Assembly: GCA_910588615.1 (NCBI GenBank)
Contig: CAJUOI010000004.1
Location: 4,960-68,959, forward strand
From: an uncultured Christensenellaceae bacterium
Lineage (GTDB): Bacteria > Bacillota > Clostridia > Christensenellales > Borkfalkiaceae
DNA length: 64,000 bases
Direction of reading: 5' to 3'
Numbering within the stretch: position 1 is the stretch's first letter; the number at the start of each line of letters is the position of its first letter. Shown piece by piece: positions 23,545 through 30,299 of the stretch. A program made the translations under genes and the position numbers. The notes beneath the pieces were generated by a model. That model had not been told where the DNA came from, did no database searches, and worked only from the letters and a program-made list of their open reading frames with translations.

Positions 23545-24275
23545 AAAAACCGCCTTTCTATTTCCAAAACGCCCCTATCCTCTAAATCAAATCGAGCCTC
23601 TATGTCATGCAAAGTTTTTCCGTTTCCAAAGAACGTTACGGGGCTGTCATTATCCCATTTCAGCATTAAATTCCAATACTGCGGATAATTTTTTCGTAGA
23701 AACCTTAAACTTTCAATCGTCTGATTGTGGCAAAACCAACAACCGCCTCGTTTACTATTCAAATAAATCGGACTTAACAGGTCGTTTTTTTCGCACCACT
23801 CATAGCATTGCTTTTCCGACCAACCGAAATCAACAAGCGGACTTCCCTTTTTATCCGTTAAGTTATGAAACCGATTCGGTTCGTCCTCTGCGATTCCAAT
23901 ATAAGAAAAGGCATTTTTTTGAACTTTTTCTAAAACCCGAACTTTCAGTCTGGAATTGCACCAATTTCCTTTGTGCATAGGAAATCCGTAAATTTTACCG
24001 CTATATTTAATATTTTTTCCATGGCAAACGGAATAAAAATAATCTTCGTAACTCTTCGGAGCATGGAGGTGTTCAACAATTTTTCCATATCTCCGAAAGA
24101 TGATTTCGTCCGCTTTTTGTTTGAAATTCATCATTTCGGGCAAATCGGCGGGAATATCATTCGTTGCCATTATCTCGACGTGTACGATCCTGTCAAGCGG
24201 CAACTTATTTCGGTGTATCAGCTCTAACATGGCGATACTGTCTTTCCCATAACTCAACGAAGCGATATACTCCAT
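23490..24275 (-). CDS. PAPS-reductase-like PP-loop protein
   Basis: This 261-residue protein starts with the ATP-pyrophosphatase PP-loop SLSYGKDSIAMLELI (about 6-20), as in phosphoadenosine phosphosulfate reductases, and has paired cysteines (CWFCHN near 186) that could bind metal. Proteins of this family occur in phages and mobile elements, some linked to DNA sulfur modification (DndC-like), others of unknown role. I see no DndA, DndD or DndE near, so a classic Dnd system is not supported. The start has GGGAA upstream. It is the first gene of the minus-strand run. Confidence 0.6.
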   Translation of the reverse strand: MEYIASLSYGKDSIAMLELIHRNKLPLDRIVHVEIMATNDIPADLPEMMNFKQKADEIIFRRYGKIVEHLHAPKSYEDYFYSVCHGKNIKYSGKIYGFPMHKGNWCNSRLKVRVLEKVQKNAFSYIGIAEDEPNRFHNLTDKKGSPLVDFGWSEKQCYEWCEKNDLLSPIYLNSKRGGCWFCHNQTIESLRFLRKNYPQYWNLMLKWDNDSPVTFFGNGKTLHDIEARFDLEDRGVLEIERRFLWSSVKNPPLLLDRCYWQ

Positions 24276-24424
24276 TTCTATATTCCCTTCCCCTCCGCAA
24301 CGCCCGCAGCGGAATTAAATACTACATATAGTTTCAATTTCACTTATCAAACACAAATTATTGATTGACCCACCGATTTTTTCATTGTATAATTATTAAG
24401 AAAATAACTTATAGGAGGTGGGAT
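24276..24424. promoter_or_regulatory. Divergent control region
   Basis: Between the minus-strand PP-loop gene and the plus-strand 80-residue gene. The plus-strand promoter is listed separately; a minus-strand -35-like TTGATA is present but its -10 is poor. It separates the right-hand regulatory genes from the long minus-strand gene run, so it is likely to be controlled by the XRE repressor (inference). Confidence 0.45.
24365..24393 (+). promoter_or_regulatory. Promoter of the 80-residue gene
   Basis: TTGACC (24365-24370), 17 bp, TATAAT (24388-24393), followed by AGGAGGTG ahead of the ATG at 24425. Confidence 0.8.
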
Positions 24425-24667
24425 ATGAGTTTCTTAAAAGCAGTGCGGAATCATATTCTTCGTTGCGTTAGCGACGCACAATATGATCGTGAAAAGCAAC
24501 ATGCAAGGCGTATTGCTTATGCCGAAACGGGTGATGACTTCGTAACGGCTAATAAAACAGGACGTTATATCAATGGAAAAAAAGCATATAAACGTCATTA
24601 TCAAGAAGCAATCGCCAAAGCAGACGCAAGAAAAAAACGAAGAGATTCTTTTATTTCCGATTTATAA
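24425..24667 (+). CDS. Small basic hypothetical protein
   Basis: This 80-residue basic protein (MSFLKAVRNHILRC..., YINGKKAYKRHYQEAIAKAD) starts at 24425 by the strong AGGAGGTG site; a longer frame to 24365 runs through the promoter and is not used. It ends before an intrinsic terminator, so it is a single transcript. No family recognised; a regulator or counter-silencer for the divergent gene run is possible. Confidence 0.5.
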   Translation: MSFLKAVRNHILRCVSDAQYDREKQHARRIAYAETGDDFVTANKTGRYINGKKAYKRHYQEAIAKADARKKRRDSFISDL

Positions 24668-24679
24668 TTTCTTCCGTTT

Positions 24680-24710
24680 AACCGCTTTCCGTTCGGAAGG
24701 CGGTTTTTTT
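24680..24710 (+). terminator. Terminator of the 80-residue gene
   Basis: ACCGCTTTCC (24681-24690) pairs with GGAAGGCGGT (24695-24704), with one G-T pair, followed by seven T. Confidence 0.85.
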
Positions 24711-24927
24711 ATTGCGCTGCCGCAATTAAACTTGCTACTTTTTCAAAAGATTCTGCAACCTCGATTCCGATCGGTATTTTTCCGTCTTTGTTCCGTTCCA
24801 TTTGGATCGTAACGGTGCCGTTTTGTCCGTACTCACCAACCGAAATAATTTCGGATACCGCTATCAAAGTGCGATACCTATGTCCGTCCCTCTTTCCGAC
24901 GTGCGTAACTTCAATGAATCCTTTCAT
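24709..24927 (-). CDS. Small hypothetical protein
   Basis: This 72-residue protein (MKGFIEVTHVGKRDGHRYRTLIAV..., ESFEKVASLIAAAQ) is a compact alpha/beta sequence with no membrane segment or recognised family. Ribosome site GAGGGAGAGG lies upstream. Its 3' end overlaps the terminator of the opposing 80-residue gene, so the two are convergent. Confidence 0.5.
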   Translation of the reverse strand: MKGFIEVTHVGKRDGHRYRTLIAVSEIISVGEYGQNGTVTIQMERNKDGKIPIGIEVAESFEKVASLIAAAQ

Positions 24928-24968
24928 TTTGAACCTCTCCCTCTCATTATGCTTCTTACGTCCCCTAT

Positions 24969-25022
24969 TTCGTGGGCAAAATGCCCACGAAGTAAGACTT
25001 TATACACTCTTTGCGGTATAAT
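24969..25022 (+). promoter_or_regulatory. Hairpin operator and promoter of the GTG-start ORF
   Basis: A perfect 10-bp inverted repeat (TTCGTGGGCA, 24969-24978 and 24982-24991) is followed by a weak -35 (AAGACT, 24994-24999), 17 bp, and TATAAT (25017-25022). The palindrome abuts the -35, as an operator would. Confidence 0.5.
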
Positions 25023-25061
25023 ATTTCTGCCAAAAAACAAAATCCACAAAGGAGGTATTCT

Positions 25062-25226
25062 GTGAAAATTTTCTTTAAAGGAATCGCAATCGGAATGCTG
25101 AATCATTCTCCAAGTTGTTTATTTTTGGTGACATCTCAACTCGGCTTCTCGCCTCTGAGTTCACCGACCACTGTGCAGCGTGGAATTGGTAAATTAAAAT
25201 ATAATGCTTCCCGCCTATCGCGTTAA
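25062..25226 (+). CDS. Small hypothetical protein (GTG start)
   Basis: This 54-residue protein (MKIFFKGIAIGMLNHSPSC...) begins with GTG, 6 nt after AAAGGAGG, and has a short hydrophobic start. Its promoter at 24969-25022 supports transcription. No family is recognised and it is short, so it is tentative. Confidence 0.45.
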   Translation: MKIFFKGIAIGMLNHSPSCLFLVTSQLGFSPLSSPTTVQRGIGKLKYNASRLSR

Positions 25227-25233
25227 GCCGCAA

Positions 25234-25262
25234 TTGACTTTTCCTCGCTTTTATGGTAAAAT
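25234..25262 (+). promoter_or_regulatory. Promoter of the polytopic membrane protein gene
   Basis: TTGACT (25234-25239), 17 bp, TAAAAT (25257-25262), about 40 bp before the start at 25303. Confidence 0.75.
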
Positions 25263-25302
25263 TGGGTTGCAACAAAATTTAACACAAAGGAGGAAAAATC
25301 AA

Positions 25303-25866
25303 ATGAGCGCTATTAAAAAAATCTTTTTCGGCTTATTCCATTGCTTTATCGGTATACATAAAGATAATTGGTCATATAAAATTGTTTCCTTTTTAGGACT
25401 TGCATTTCGGGTAGGTTTGCTCCCGCTTCTTTTACCGAATATTTTTGAAATATTTGCCGATATGATGATTTCTTCATGGAGACTTCCTGTTTGGGCTTAT
25501 GAATTACTTATCAGAATTTTTTTGTTCATTATTGATGTAGTCGGATTATCAAATTTCTTTTACTGGATTTCATACCCTTCTGTTGGCAATAGTTACCAAA
25601 GCGGCACTTTTCCTGCTTGGGGCAGTTTCTGCTATACGCTCTACTATCTTGCTTATAACGCTCTCGTAATAGTGCTTATTCGCTTTTTTAAATATTGGGT
25701 AATTTGCGTTTCGTTTTTTGTATTACTTTTAATCTGCGCCCTAATTTATTTTTTCTCTTATAAACTTAATACCGTTCCTGACGGATGGGGAGTTCGTATG
25801 TCGATTCATGCTGGTTCAATCGCCATTGTGTTTATCCTCCTCATGGTTATCAGAGCAATCATTTGA
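25303..25866 (+). CDS. Polytopic membrane protein, unknown
   Basis: This 187-residue protein has about five hydrophobic segments (for example FLGLAFRVGLLPLLLP, LLIRIFLFIIDVVGL, WVICVSFFVLLLICALIYFF and IAIVFILLMVIRAII). The ATG at 25303 has AAAGGAGG 9 nt upstream; the earlier in-frame start lies within the promoter. It has its own promoter and a terminator at 26018-26039, so it is probably a single-gene transcript. A membrane protein expressed from the lysogeny side could act in superinfection exclusion; that is a guess. Confidence 0.6.
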   Translation: MSAIKKIFFGLFHCFIGIHKDNWSYKIVSFLGLAFRVGLLPLLLPNIFEIFADMMISSWRLPVWAYELLIRIFLFIIDVVGLSNFFYWISYPSVGNSYQSGTFPAWGSFCYTLYYLAYNALVIVLIRFFKYWVICVSFFVLLLICALIYFFSYKLNTVPDGWGVRMSIHAGSIAIVFILLMVIRAII

Positions 25867-26013
25867 TTTCGGGAAATTTTTATCATTGATAGCTTTTAAT
25901 TTTTCCCGAATAATTCTTAACTCTTTTGTCGTATAAACGATATAACCAACGACGAAGACCGTTAAAATCATCAGCATTACAAGCGTCGACGCCCAATAAC
26001 TTACACTATCCAA
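25816..26013 (-). CDS. Possible small membrane protein (opposite strand)
   Basis: A 65-residue frame (TTG start, GGAAGGG upstream) has one hydrophobic span (YWASTLVMLMILTVFVVGYIVY) and a charged tail. It overlaps the 3' end of the 25303-25866 gene by 51 bp. The terminator 26018-26039 lies just upstream on the other strand, which weakens the case. Low confidence. Confidence 0.35.
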   Translation of the reverse strand: MDSVSYWASTLVMLMILTVFVVGYIVYTTKELRIIREKLKAINDKNFPKSNDCSDNHEEDKHNGD

Positions 26014-26017
26014 AATT

Positions 26018-26039
26018 GCCCTTCCGAGGGCGATTTTTT
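26018..26039 (+). terminator. Terminator of the membrane protein gene
   Basis: GCCCT/AGGGC stem with TCCG loop followed by GATTTTTTA. Confidence 0.65.
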
Positions 26040-26099
26040 ATTTGCGATTCAATCGTCGCTTTTCGCCCCTGTTTTGTTGTTTTCCGTATTTATCTACTT

Positions 26100-26126
26100 A
26101 TAGATATTTGGAATTATAATATCTAT
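26100..26126. promoter_or_regulatory. Putative repressor operator
   Basis: A perfect 9-bp inverted repeat (ATAGATATT and AATATCTAT) with a 9-nt spacer lies 66 bp before the XRE repressor start. Position and symmetry fit an autoregulatory operator for a CI-like dimer (inference). Confidence 0.5.
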
Positions 26127-26191
26127 TTTTCAATTTGTCAAGAGAAAAAATCTAATTTTCGATATAATTTTTTTGAAATTGGTGAAAAACT

Positions 26192-26575
26192 ATGAAAACA
26201 TCTGAAATTTTAAAATCTTTAAGAGTAGAAAACAACTTAAAACAAAAAGAACTCGCCGAAAAATTAGGCATTGGACAATCTACAATCGTGGGATATGAAA
26301 GAGGTCTTCATGAAGCTACTGCTAATATTCTATCTCGTTATGCCGAATTTTTTAATGTAAGCGTAGACTTCCTGTGTGGGCTTGAAGATGAGTTGGGAAA
26401 TAAATTATATACTGGAAAAAAATATAATTCTACTTATTACAATCCTCCTATATCCGATGAAGAAAATAAACTTATTGGTTTGTTTCGCAATATGAGCCAC
26501 CCGCAGAAAATCCGCTTCCTTTCCTTCGGCGAAGGATTAACGGAACCGTTATCAAGTAGTAAAAAACACCAATAA
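26192..26575 (+). CDS. CI-like XRE-family transcriptional repressor
   Basis: This 127-residue protein has an N-terminal XRE helix-turn-helix (LKQKELAEKLGIGQSTIVGY, about 17-36; VSVDFLCGLEDE at about 59-70) and a short C-terminal dimerisation part without a LexA-type Ser-Lys protease. It is the probable lysogeny or maintenance repressor, located between the gene-run control region and the integrase, and followed by a membrane protein gene in the same direction. An inverted repeat upstream is a likely operator. Confidence 0.8.
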   Translation: MKTSEILKSLRVENNLKQKELAEKLGIGQSTIVGYERGLHEATANILSRYAEFFNVSVDFLCGLEDELGNKLYTGKKYNSTYYNPPISDEENKLIGLFRNMSHPQKIRFLSFGEGLTEPLSSSKKHQ

Positions 26576-26597
26576 CCTATTAGGAGTACATACGATA

Positions 26598-26936
26598 ATG
26601 AGTAATATTAATGCGATAACCCCTCCGTCACAAGGAAATTCAGGTCAACTTCCACTTGTAGCAATTTGGATAATTACAATTCTTGCCGTCATCGGATTCC
26701 TAACTTTTGCTACACTTTTCATAGTATTTTGCGTTAAAAAACGACGTCCGGCAATTACCATGTTCTTTCTCGTTCTTGCTCTTGTTTTTGGGGGATTAAT
26801 GATTTTCTGTATTGCAGATTTCCCTAAAAACTACAAAAACTCCGATTCCGAAATTTCTGTTGAACCGTTACACAAAAGCGTTCGGCAAACTGCTCGCCAA
26901 TCTTTCCGAATAATAAATTCTGCTCTTGGTGAGTGA
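26598..26936 (+). CDS. Two-span membrane protein
   Basis: This 112-residue protein has two hydrophobic segments (about 21-46, VAIWIITILAVIGFLTFATLF; and 52-74, ITMFFLVLALVFGGLMIFCI) and a soluble basic tail. It begins 22 bp after the XRE stop, so the two are probably co-transcribed, as immunity or superinfection-exclusion genes often are. The family is not recognised. Confidence 0.55.
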   Translation: MSNINAITPPSQGNSGQLPLVAIWIITILAVIGFLTFATLFIVFCVKKRRPAITMFFLVLALVFGGLMIFCIADFPKNYKNSDSEISVEPLHKSVRQTARQSFRIINSALGE

Positions 26937-26999
26937 AAAGCGCTTATTTTTGTTTTTCCCTCATGATATAATATCCCTCCACTATCATGGAGGGATATT

Positions 27000-28286
27000 A
27001 TGGGCTTAGAGTTTACAGACGAAGAAAGCGTCCAACTGATTATGCACATAGACGAAATCTATGCTCTTATCGGGCGGGCGGAGGGACGAGCGCAAAGATA
27101 CGAGGCGCGAAGGGAAGAAATTTTAACAGGAAACTTTATGGCTGCTCTCGCAGAAAAGCGAGAACGGGAACAAAAGGCACGACCCAACGGCGATGTTTTG
27201 ACCACTCCGAAGGAGAGTCAAATGTTAATACCTATCTATATCCCCGGCGTCTCTGTCAGCGACAAAAAGCGCAAAGACGGACGCTATCAGGGCTACGCCG
27301 TGAGAGAAGGCAAAAAACACTTCTTTTACGGCAGATCCTACGAGGAATTGATACGGAAAATTTCAAAATTCGTACAGGAAGGTGAAATCGAGCGAAAAAG
27401 ACTTGTTGAAACCTCCCCGAAATTCGGGGATTATATCCGAAAATGGATTGAAATTTACAAAAAACCAAACTTGAAGCCGTCCTCTTTTCAGTCGATGATT
27501 GCCGCGCTCCGCCCCGCCATGGAGGCGTTCGAAAACAAAAAGCTCCGCCTCATCGCGTCGGACGAGATACAGGAGCTGCTCGTCGGCATGAAGGCGGAGC
27601 GTATGCGCGATATGTGCAAGATCTATCTGAACGAAGCGTTTCAAAAAGCCGTCGACAAAGGAGATCTGAAACGCAACCCCTGCGCCGCCGTGGAGATCCG
27701 AAAGCATAAGAGCGAACACAAGAACGCTCTGACGGTGGACGAACAGGAGCTGTTCTGCGCGGCGATCGCGGGAACGGAGTACGAGCTGTTCTGCCTCTTC
27801 CTGTTGGCGACGGGTCTCAGGATCGGCGAAGCTCTGGCGTTGCGGCGGGCAGACTTCGACTTCGAAAAACACACGGTAACGGTGAACAAGAACGTCGTCT
27901 ATATCAAGGGCAAGCGGATCGAGCAGGACACGCCGAAATCGGAGGCGGGAAACAGAACCGTCCCCGTTCCCGTGAACCTTAGCGAACGGATCCGCGACGT
28001 GCAGACGGATCTGATCTTCCCCCACCACGCCGAAGCGGTGCGGAGCTTTATGAAGCGCCTGCGCAAATCAATCGGCGTCAACGTTACGCCGCATATCCTT
28101 CGGCACACGTACGCGACGCGGCTGTCGGAGGCGGACGTTCCGCCGAAGGTAAAGCAGTACCTTATGGGGCATGCGTCGCTTGAAATGACTGAAAACGTCT
28201 ACACCGACACGCAAAAACGGTATTTAGACAGCGTTTCGGATCTCGTACGGTCTGTTTTCGACCCGAAAAACGGCAGGTTGACTTAA
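27000..28286 (+). CDS. Tyrosine recombinase/integrase of the element
   Basis: This 428-residue phage-type integrase has an N-terminal arm-binding-like part (RYQGYAVREGKKHFFYG), a core-binding region (about 140-220) and the catalytic domain with R in ATGLRIGEAL (about 263), H-x-x-R in TPHILRHTYATRL, H in LMGHASLEMT and the nucleophile in ENVYTD. It acts at the 3' end of tRNA-Thr. A second in-frame ATG at 27222, preceded by AAGGAGAG, would remove the first 74 residues, so a shorter form is possible. The catalytic part (from about 27480) is visibly more GC-rich than the beginning. No excisionase is recognised. Confidence 0.9.
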   Translation: MGLEFTDEESVQLIMHIDEIYALIGRAEGRAQRYEARREEILTGNFMAALAEKREREQKARPNGDVLTTPKESQMLIPIYIPGVSVSDKKRKDGRYQGYAVREGKKHFFYGRSYEELIRKISKFVQEGEIERKRLVETSPKFGDYIRKWIEIYKKPNLKPSSFQSMIAALRPAMEAFENKKLRLIASDEIQELLVGMKAERMRDMCKIYLNEAFQKAVDKGDLKRNPCAAVEIRKHKSEHKNALTVDEQELFCAAIAGTEYELFCLFLLATGLRIGEALALRRADFDFEKHTVTVNKNVVYIKGKRIEQDTPKSEAGNRTVPVPVNLSERIRDVQTDLIFPHHAEAVRSFMKRLRKSIGVNVTPHILRHTYATRLSEADVPPKVKQYLMGHASLEMTENVYTDTQKRYLDSVSDLVRSVFDPKNGRLT

Positions 28287-28325
28287 ATTTTGACTTTTTT
28301 CAAGGGAATTACAGCGAAAAACAGC

Positions 28326-28367
28326 AAAGAAAAAGCCCGTTTTACGGCAAATTTTCCGTAAAACGGG
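28326..28367 (-). terminator. Element-borne terminator of the tRNA gene
   Basis: On the minus strand CCCGTTTTACGG and CCGTAAAACGGG (28336-28347, 28356-28367) form a 12-bp stem with a T-rich tail, right after the tRNA CCA. The element thus supplies its own terminator for the rebuilt tRNA gene. Confidence 0.8.
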
Positions 28368-28421
28368 GCATTTTGGAGCTTCTGGCCGGACTTGAACCGG
28401 CGACCTATTGATTACGAATCA
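28368..28421. repeat. Right attachment repeat, within the intact tRNA-Thr
   Basis: Identical over 54 bp to 6301-6354. It covers the tRNA from the CCA end to just past the anticodon, so the recombination crossover lies at or near the anticodon loop and the tRNA gene stays complete. Confidence 0.95.
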
Positions 28422-28449
28422 ATCGCTCTACCGACTGAGCCACAGAAGC
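28374..28449 (-). tRNA. tRNA-Thr (anticodon CGU)
   Basis: The 76-nt sequence folds as a tRNA: acceptor GCTTCTG/CAGAAGC, D arm GCTC...GAGC, anticodon arm ATTGA/TCAAT with loop TTCGTAA (CGT anticodon, threonine ACG codon), T arm GCCGG/CCGGC with TTCAAGT, discriminator U and encoded CCA. It is the integration target of the element. Confidence 0.95.
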
Positions 28450-28482
28450 ATATGATCCCGCGCGCATTTCAAATGCCTCTCT

Positions 28483-28511
28483 ATTATAAAAAATACGCCG
28501 ATAAAAAGCAA
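28483..28511 (-). promoter_or_regulatory. Promoter of tRNA-Thr
   Basis: Minus strand TTGCTT, 17 bp, TATAAT. The -10 box lies in the T-rich tail of the neighbouring terminator. Confidence 0.7.
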
Positions 28512-28526
28512 GCGTTTTTAACGGCG
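28495..28526. terminator. Terminator of the diacylglycerol kinase-like gene
   Basis: ACGCCG-A-TAAAAA and TTTTTA-A-CGGCGT arms around GCAAGCG, T-rich on both sides, 5 bp past the stop at 28531. It overlaps the tRNA promoter. Confidence 0.75.
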
Positions 28527-28530
28527 TTTT

Positions 28531-29433
28531 TCATATTTTTTTATTTTTCGGCACAAAGATTTTTACCTGACTCGGCACGGCTTCGATTTTTACGTTTCCC
28601 GAGATCCCCTTTTCCCCGTCGAAATCCCAAACAACCTCGTCGTCCGTTAAAATTTCCACGCACTTTCCCTGCAATTTCACAATATCCTTCTTTTTAATGC
28701 GAAAACCGAAAAGAAACAGATGCCCGATGGATAAGCACGCCGCAAGCCGCCCCCAGAAGCCGTATTTTTTCGCTTGCTTTACGAGTGCGACCTCTAAAAC
28801 GCCGTCCCGAACGCTCGCCCGCTCGTTCAGCATAAACCCCGCAACCGATTTCCCGTTCATAACGAGCGCGAGCGCACAGTCTGTTTTCACCTTTTTTCCG
28901 TCGCACACAACGGTAACGGGAAAGGAATCGAATTTAAATTCCTTTAACCCTTCCACCGCGTACGCCGCCCAGCCGAGGCGGCGTTTTCTCTTCTGCGGCG
29001 TCGTATAGGTTACGGATGTAAATGCCCCCGCCGCCGCAATGTACGCGGCATAACCCGTATCGTTGACGCGCATACAGTCGATATAGGAAACGTGCTGCAT
29101 ACGGATAATGCGAAGCGCCTTCTTTACATTTTTCGGAATCCCAAGCGTATGCGCTATGTCGTTCGCCGTACCGGACGGCAAATAGCCGAGCGCGACCCGC
29201 TTTCCGTTCAGCCCCTGCAACACGTGATGAAAGGTTCCGTCGCCGCCAGAAAACACGATTGCGTCGTACTTATCCGCGCCCTCGGCCACGCACGCTTCCA
29301 AATCCTTCACGCTCGTGGTAGCGTGCACATCCACCGCGTCGAACGCCGCCTCGAGCTCGCAGCGAATCGTCGGAAGCTGCTTTGCGATCCCGCCCTTCCC
29401 GCTGTTCGGATTATAAAGAAATAAACATCCCAT
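28531..29433 (-). CDS. Diacylglycerol/lipid kinase (YegS/DgkB-like)
   Basis: This 300-residue protein has the DAGK catalytic domain: YNPNSGKGG (about 6-14), the signature SGGDGTFHHVLQGL (about 60-73) and LPSGTANDIAHTLG. Members phosphorylate diacylglycerol or related lipids at the membrane. The start ATG at 29433 carries no ribosome site; instead the promoter at 29440-29468 puts the transcript start on the ATG, so a leaderless mRNA is likely. Confidence 0.85.
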   Translation of the reverse strand: MGCLFLYNPNSGKGGIAKQLPTIRCELEAAFDAVDVHATTSVKDLEACVAEGADKYDAIVFSGGDGTFHHVLQGLNGKRVALGYLPSGTANDIAHTLGIPKNVKKALRIIRMQHVSYIDCMRVNDTGYAAYIAAAGAFTSVTYTTPQKRKRRLGWAAYAVEGLKEFKFDSFPVTVVCDGKKVKTDCALALVMNGKSVAGFMLNERASVRDGVLEVALVKQAKKYGFWGRLAACLSIGHLFLFGFRIKKKDIVKLQGKCVEILTDDEVVWDFDGEKGISGNVKIEAVPSQVKIFVPKNKKI

Positions 29434-29439
29434 ATCTCT

Positions 29440-29468
29440 ATTATAACCGAAAATCACCAATCAGACAA
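29440..29468 (-). promoter_or_regulatory. Promoter giving a probable leaderless mRNA
   Basis: Minus strand TTGTCT, 17 bp, TATAAT, then only 6 nt to the ATG. RNA polymerase starts about 7 nt past the -10 box, so transcription likely starts at the A of ATG. Confidence 0.65.
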
Positions 29469-29472
29469 GCGT

Positions 29473-30159
29473 TCAGACAAAGTATTCGGCAATATTTACG
29501 ATTCTGTCGCATAAAAGTGTCTGTAAATAGCGAATATCCTTCTGAAACAGCAAACCTTCTGCCAGCTCCACGCCCCGCCGATGCGCCTCTTTCAGCGCGG
29601 TGTTCCACAGCGAGAACACTCCGTCGCCGTTATCCGCAATCAACCCGCCGAGCGAAGAAACCGCACCGACGAGCGCAGAACGCGCTTCCGCCTGTGAAAG
29701 CTTTGCCTGCTCCAACCCGTTTGCCGTATCGTACAGAAGCCTTGCAAGACTGTCCGCCGTTTCGGCATTGGCAACGATCCTGTCCCGCGCAGCGACGGAT
29801 TTACCCTTCAACGTCAGCGGCGCTATCTTGCGCGCAAACACGCGCACGTCCCTGCCCTTATCCCCGAGATTGTCCTTTACGCTTTCCGCGCTCGCCGCCT
29901 TGAAATAACAGGCAATCGCAACGGAGTTTGCCCCTTTCAGATAATATCCCGCACCGCCCGACAGATAAATATCCCCCGCGACGGCGGACACGGACGTTTC
30001 CTCGCAGTCCTTGACGAGAAAAAAGTATTCCTTATCGATAACGACGCGCAGATACCCCCGCCCGCCGAGCGCCGCACCGACGACAAGCGCGCCGACAACG
30101 GCGCACGTCGAAAACAAGCAAACGAGAAATATTTTTACGCCCTTTTTACAACTGTTCAT
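29473..30159 (-). CDS. Hypothetical membrane-anchored protein
   Basis: This 228-residue protein has one N-terminal span (about 8-30, KIFLVCLFSTCAVVGALVVGAA) and a soluble part of unknown family. The external region carries DIYLSGGAGYYLKGANSVA followed by a long helical region. It may be an envelope protein; neighbours give no clear clue. Confidence 0.55.
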   Translation of the reverse strand: MNSCKKGVKIFLVCLFSTCAVVGALVVGAALGGRGYLRVVIDKEYFFLVKDCEETSVSAVAGDIYLSGGAGYYLKGANSVAIACYFKAASAESVKDNLGDKGRDVRVFARKIAPLTLKGKSVAARDRIVANAETADSLARLLYDTANGLEQAKLSQAEARSALVGAVSSLGGLIADNGDGVFSLWNTALKEAHRRGVELAEGLLFQKDIRYLQTLLCDRIVNIAEYFV

Positions 30160-30162
30160 GCC

Positions 30163-30299
30163 CTATTGTATGAAAAAAGGACGCGCCCTTATGCGCGACC
30201 TCGTAAAGTCCGCCGCATTCGATCCTCCCTGCAAGAGGATCTCCTCAACGGCTACGCCGTTTCGAGATGACGAACATTTTCTCTGCGCGACGGGAAGAA
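30163..30299. repeat. Intergenic region with a palindromic dispersed-repeat-like segment
   Basis: The 140-bp gap between 30159 and 30300 includes a stem-forming segment (about 30220-30275: GAGGATCTCCTCAACGGCTA and then GCCGTTTCGAGATGACG). A similar piece ('...CGAATGACG' in reverse) lies near 63040-63085. It looks like a short dispersed, REP-like element of this genome; no gene is seen. Confidence 0.35.

Larger units (their letters stand above)
6301..28421. mobile_element. 22-kb tRNA-Thr-integrated element, putative filamentous-phage-like
   Basis: The element is bounded by a perfect 54-bp direct repeat of the tRNA-Thr 3' half (6301-6354 and 28368-28421; 22,067 bp from repeat to repeat). A tyrosine recombinase ends 81 bp from the right repeat. 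Composition is visibly more AT-rich than the flanks. Contents: toxin-antitoxin, regulators, a probable replication initiator with iteron-like repeats, a Zot-like ATPase, many single-span membrane proteins, three methyltransferases, a PP-loop enzyme, an XRE repressor and the integrase. I recognise no capsid, terminase, tail, relaxase or type IV secretion genes. Integration is seen directly; the filamentous-phage reading is inference. Confidence 0.9.

Noticed and set aside
23490..24275. A Dnd phosphorothioation system
   Set aside because: Only the PP-loop protein is present; no DndA, DndB, DndD or DndE candidate was found beside it.
6301..28421. A conventional tailed prophage or conjugative element
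   Set aside because: No terminase, portal, capsid, tail, lysis, relaxase, VirB4 or coupling protein was recognised in any frame.
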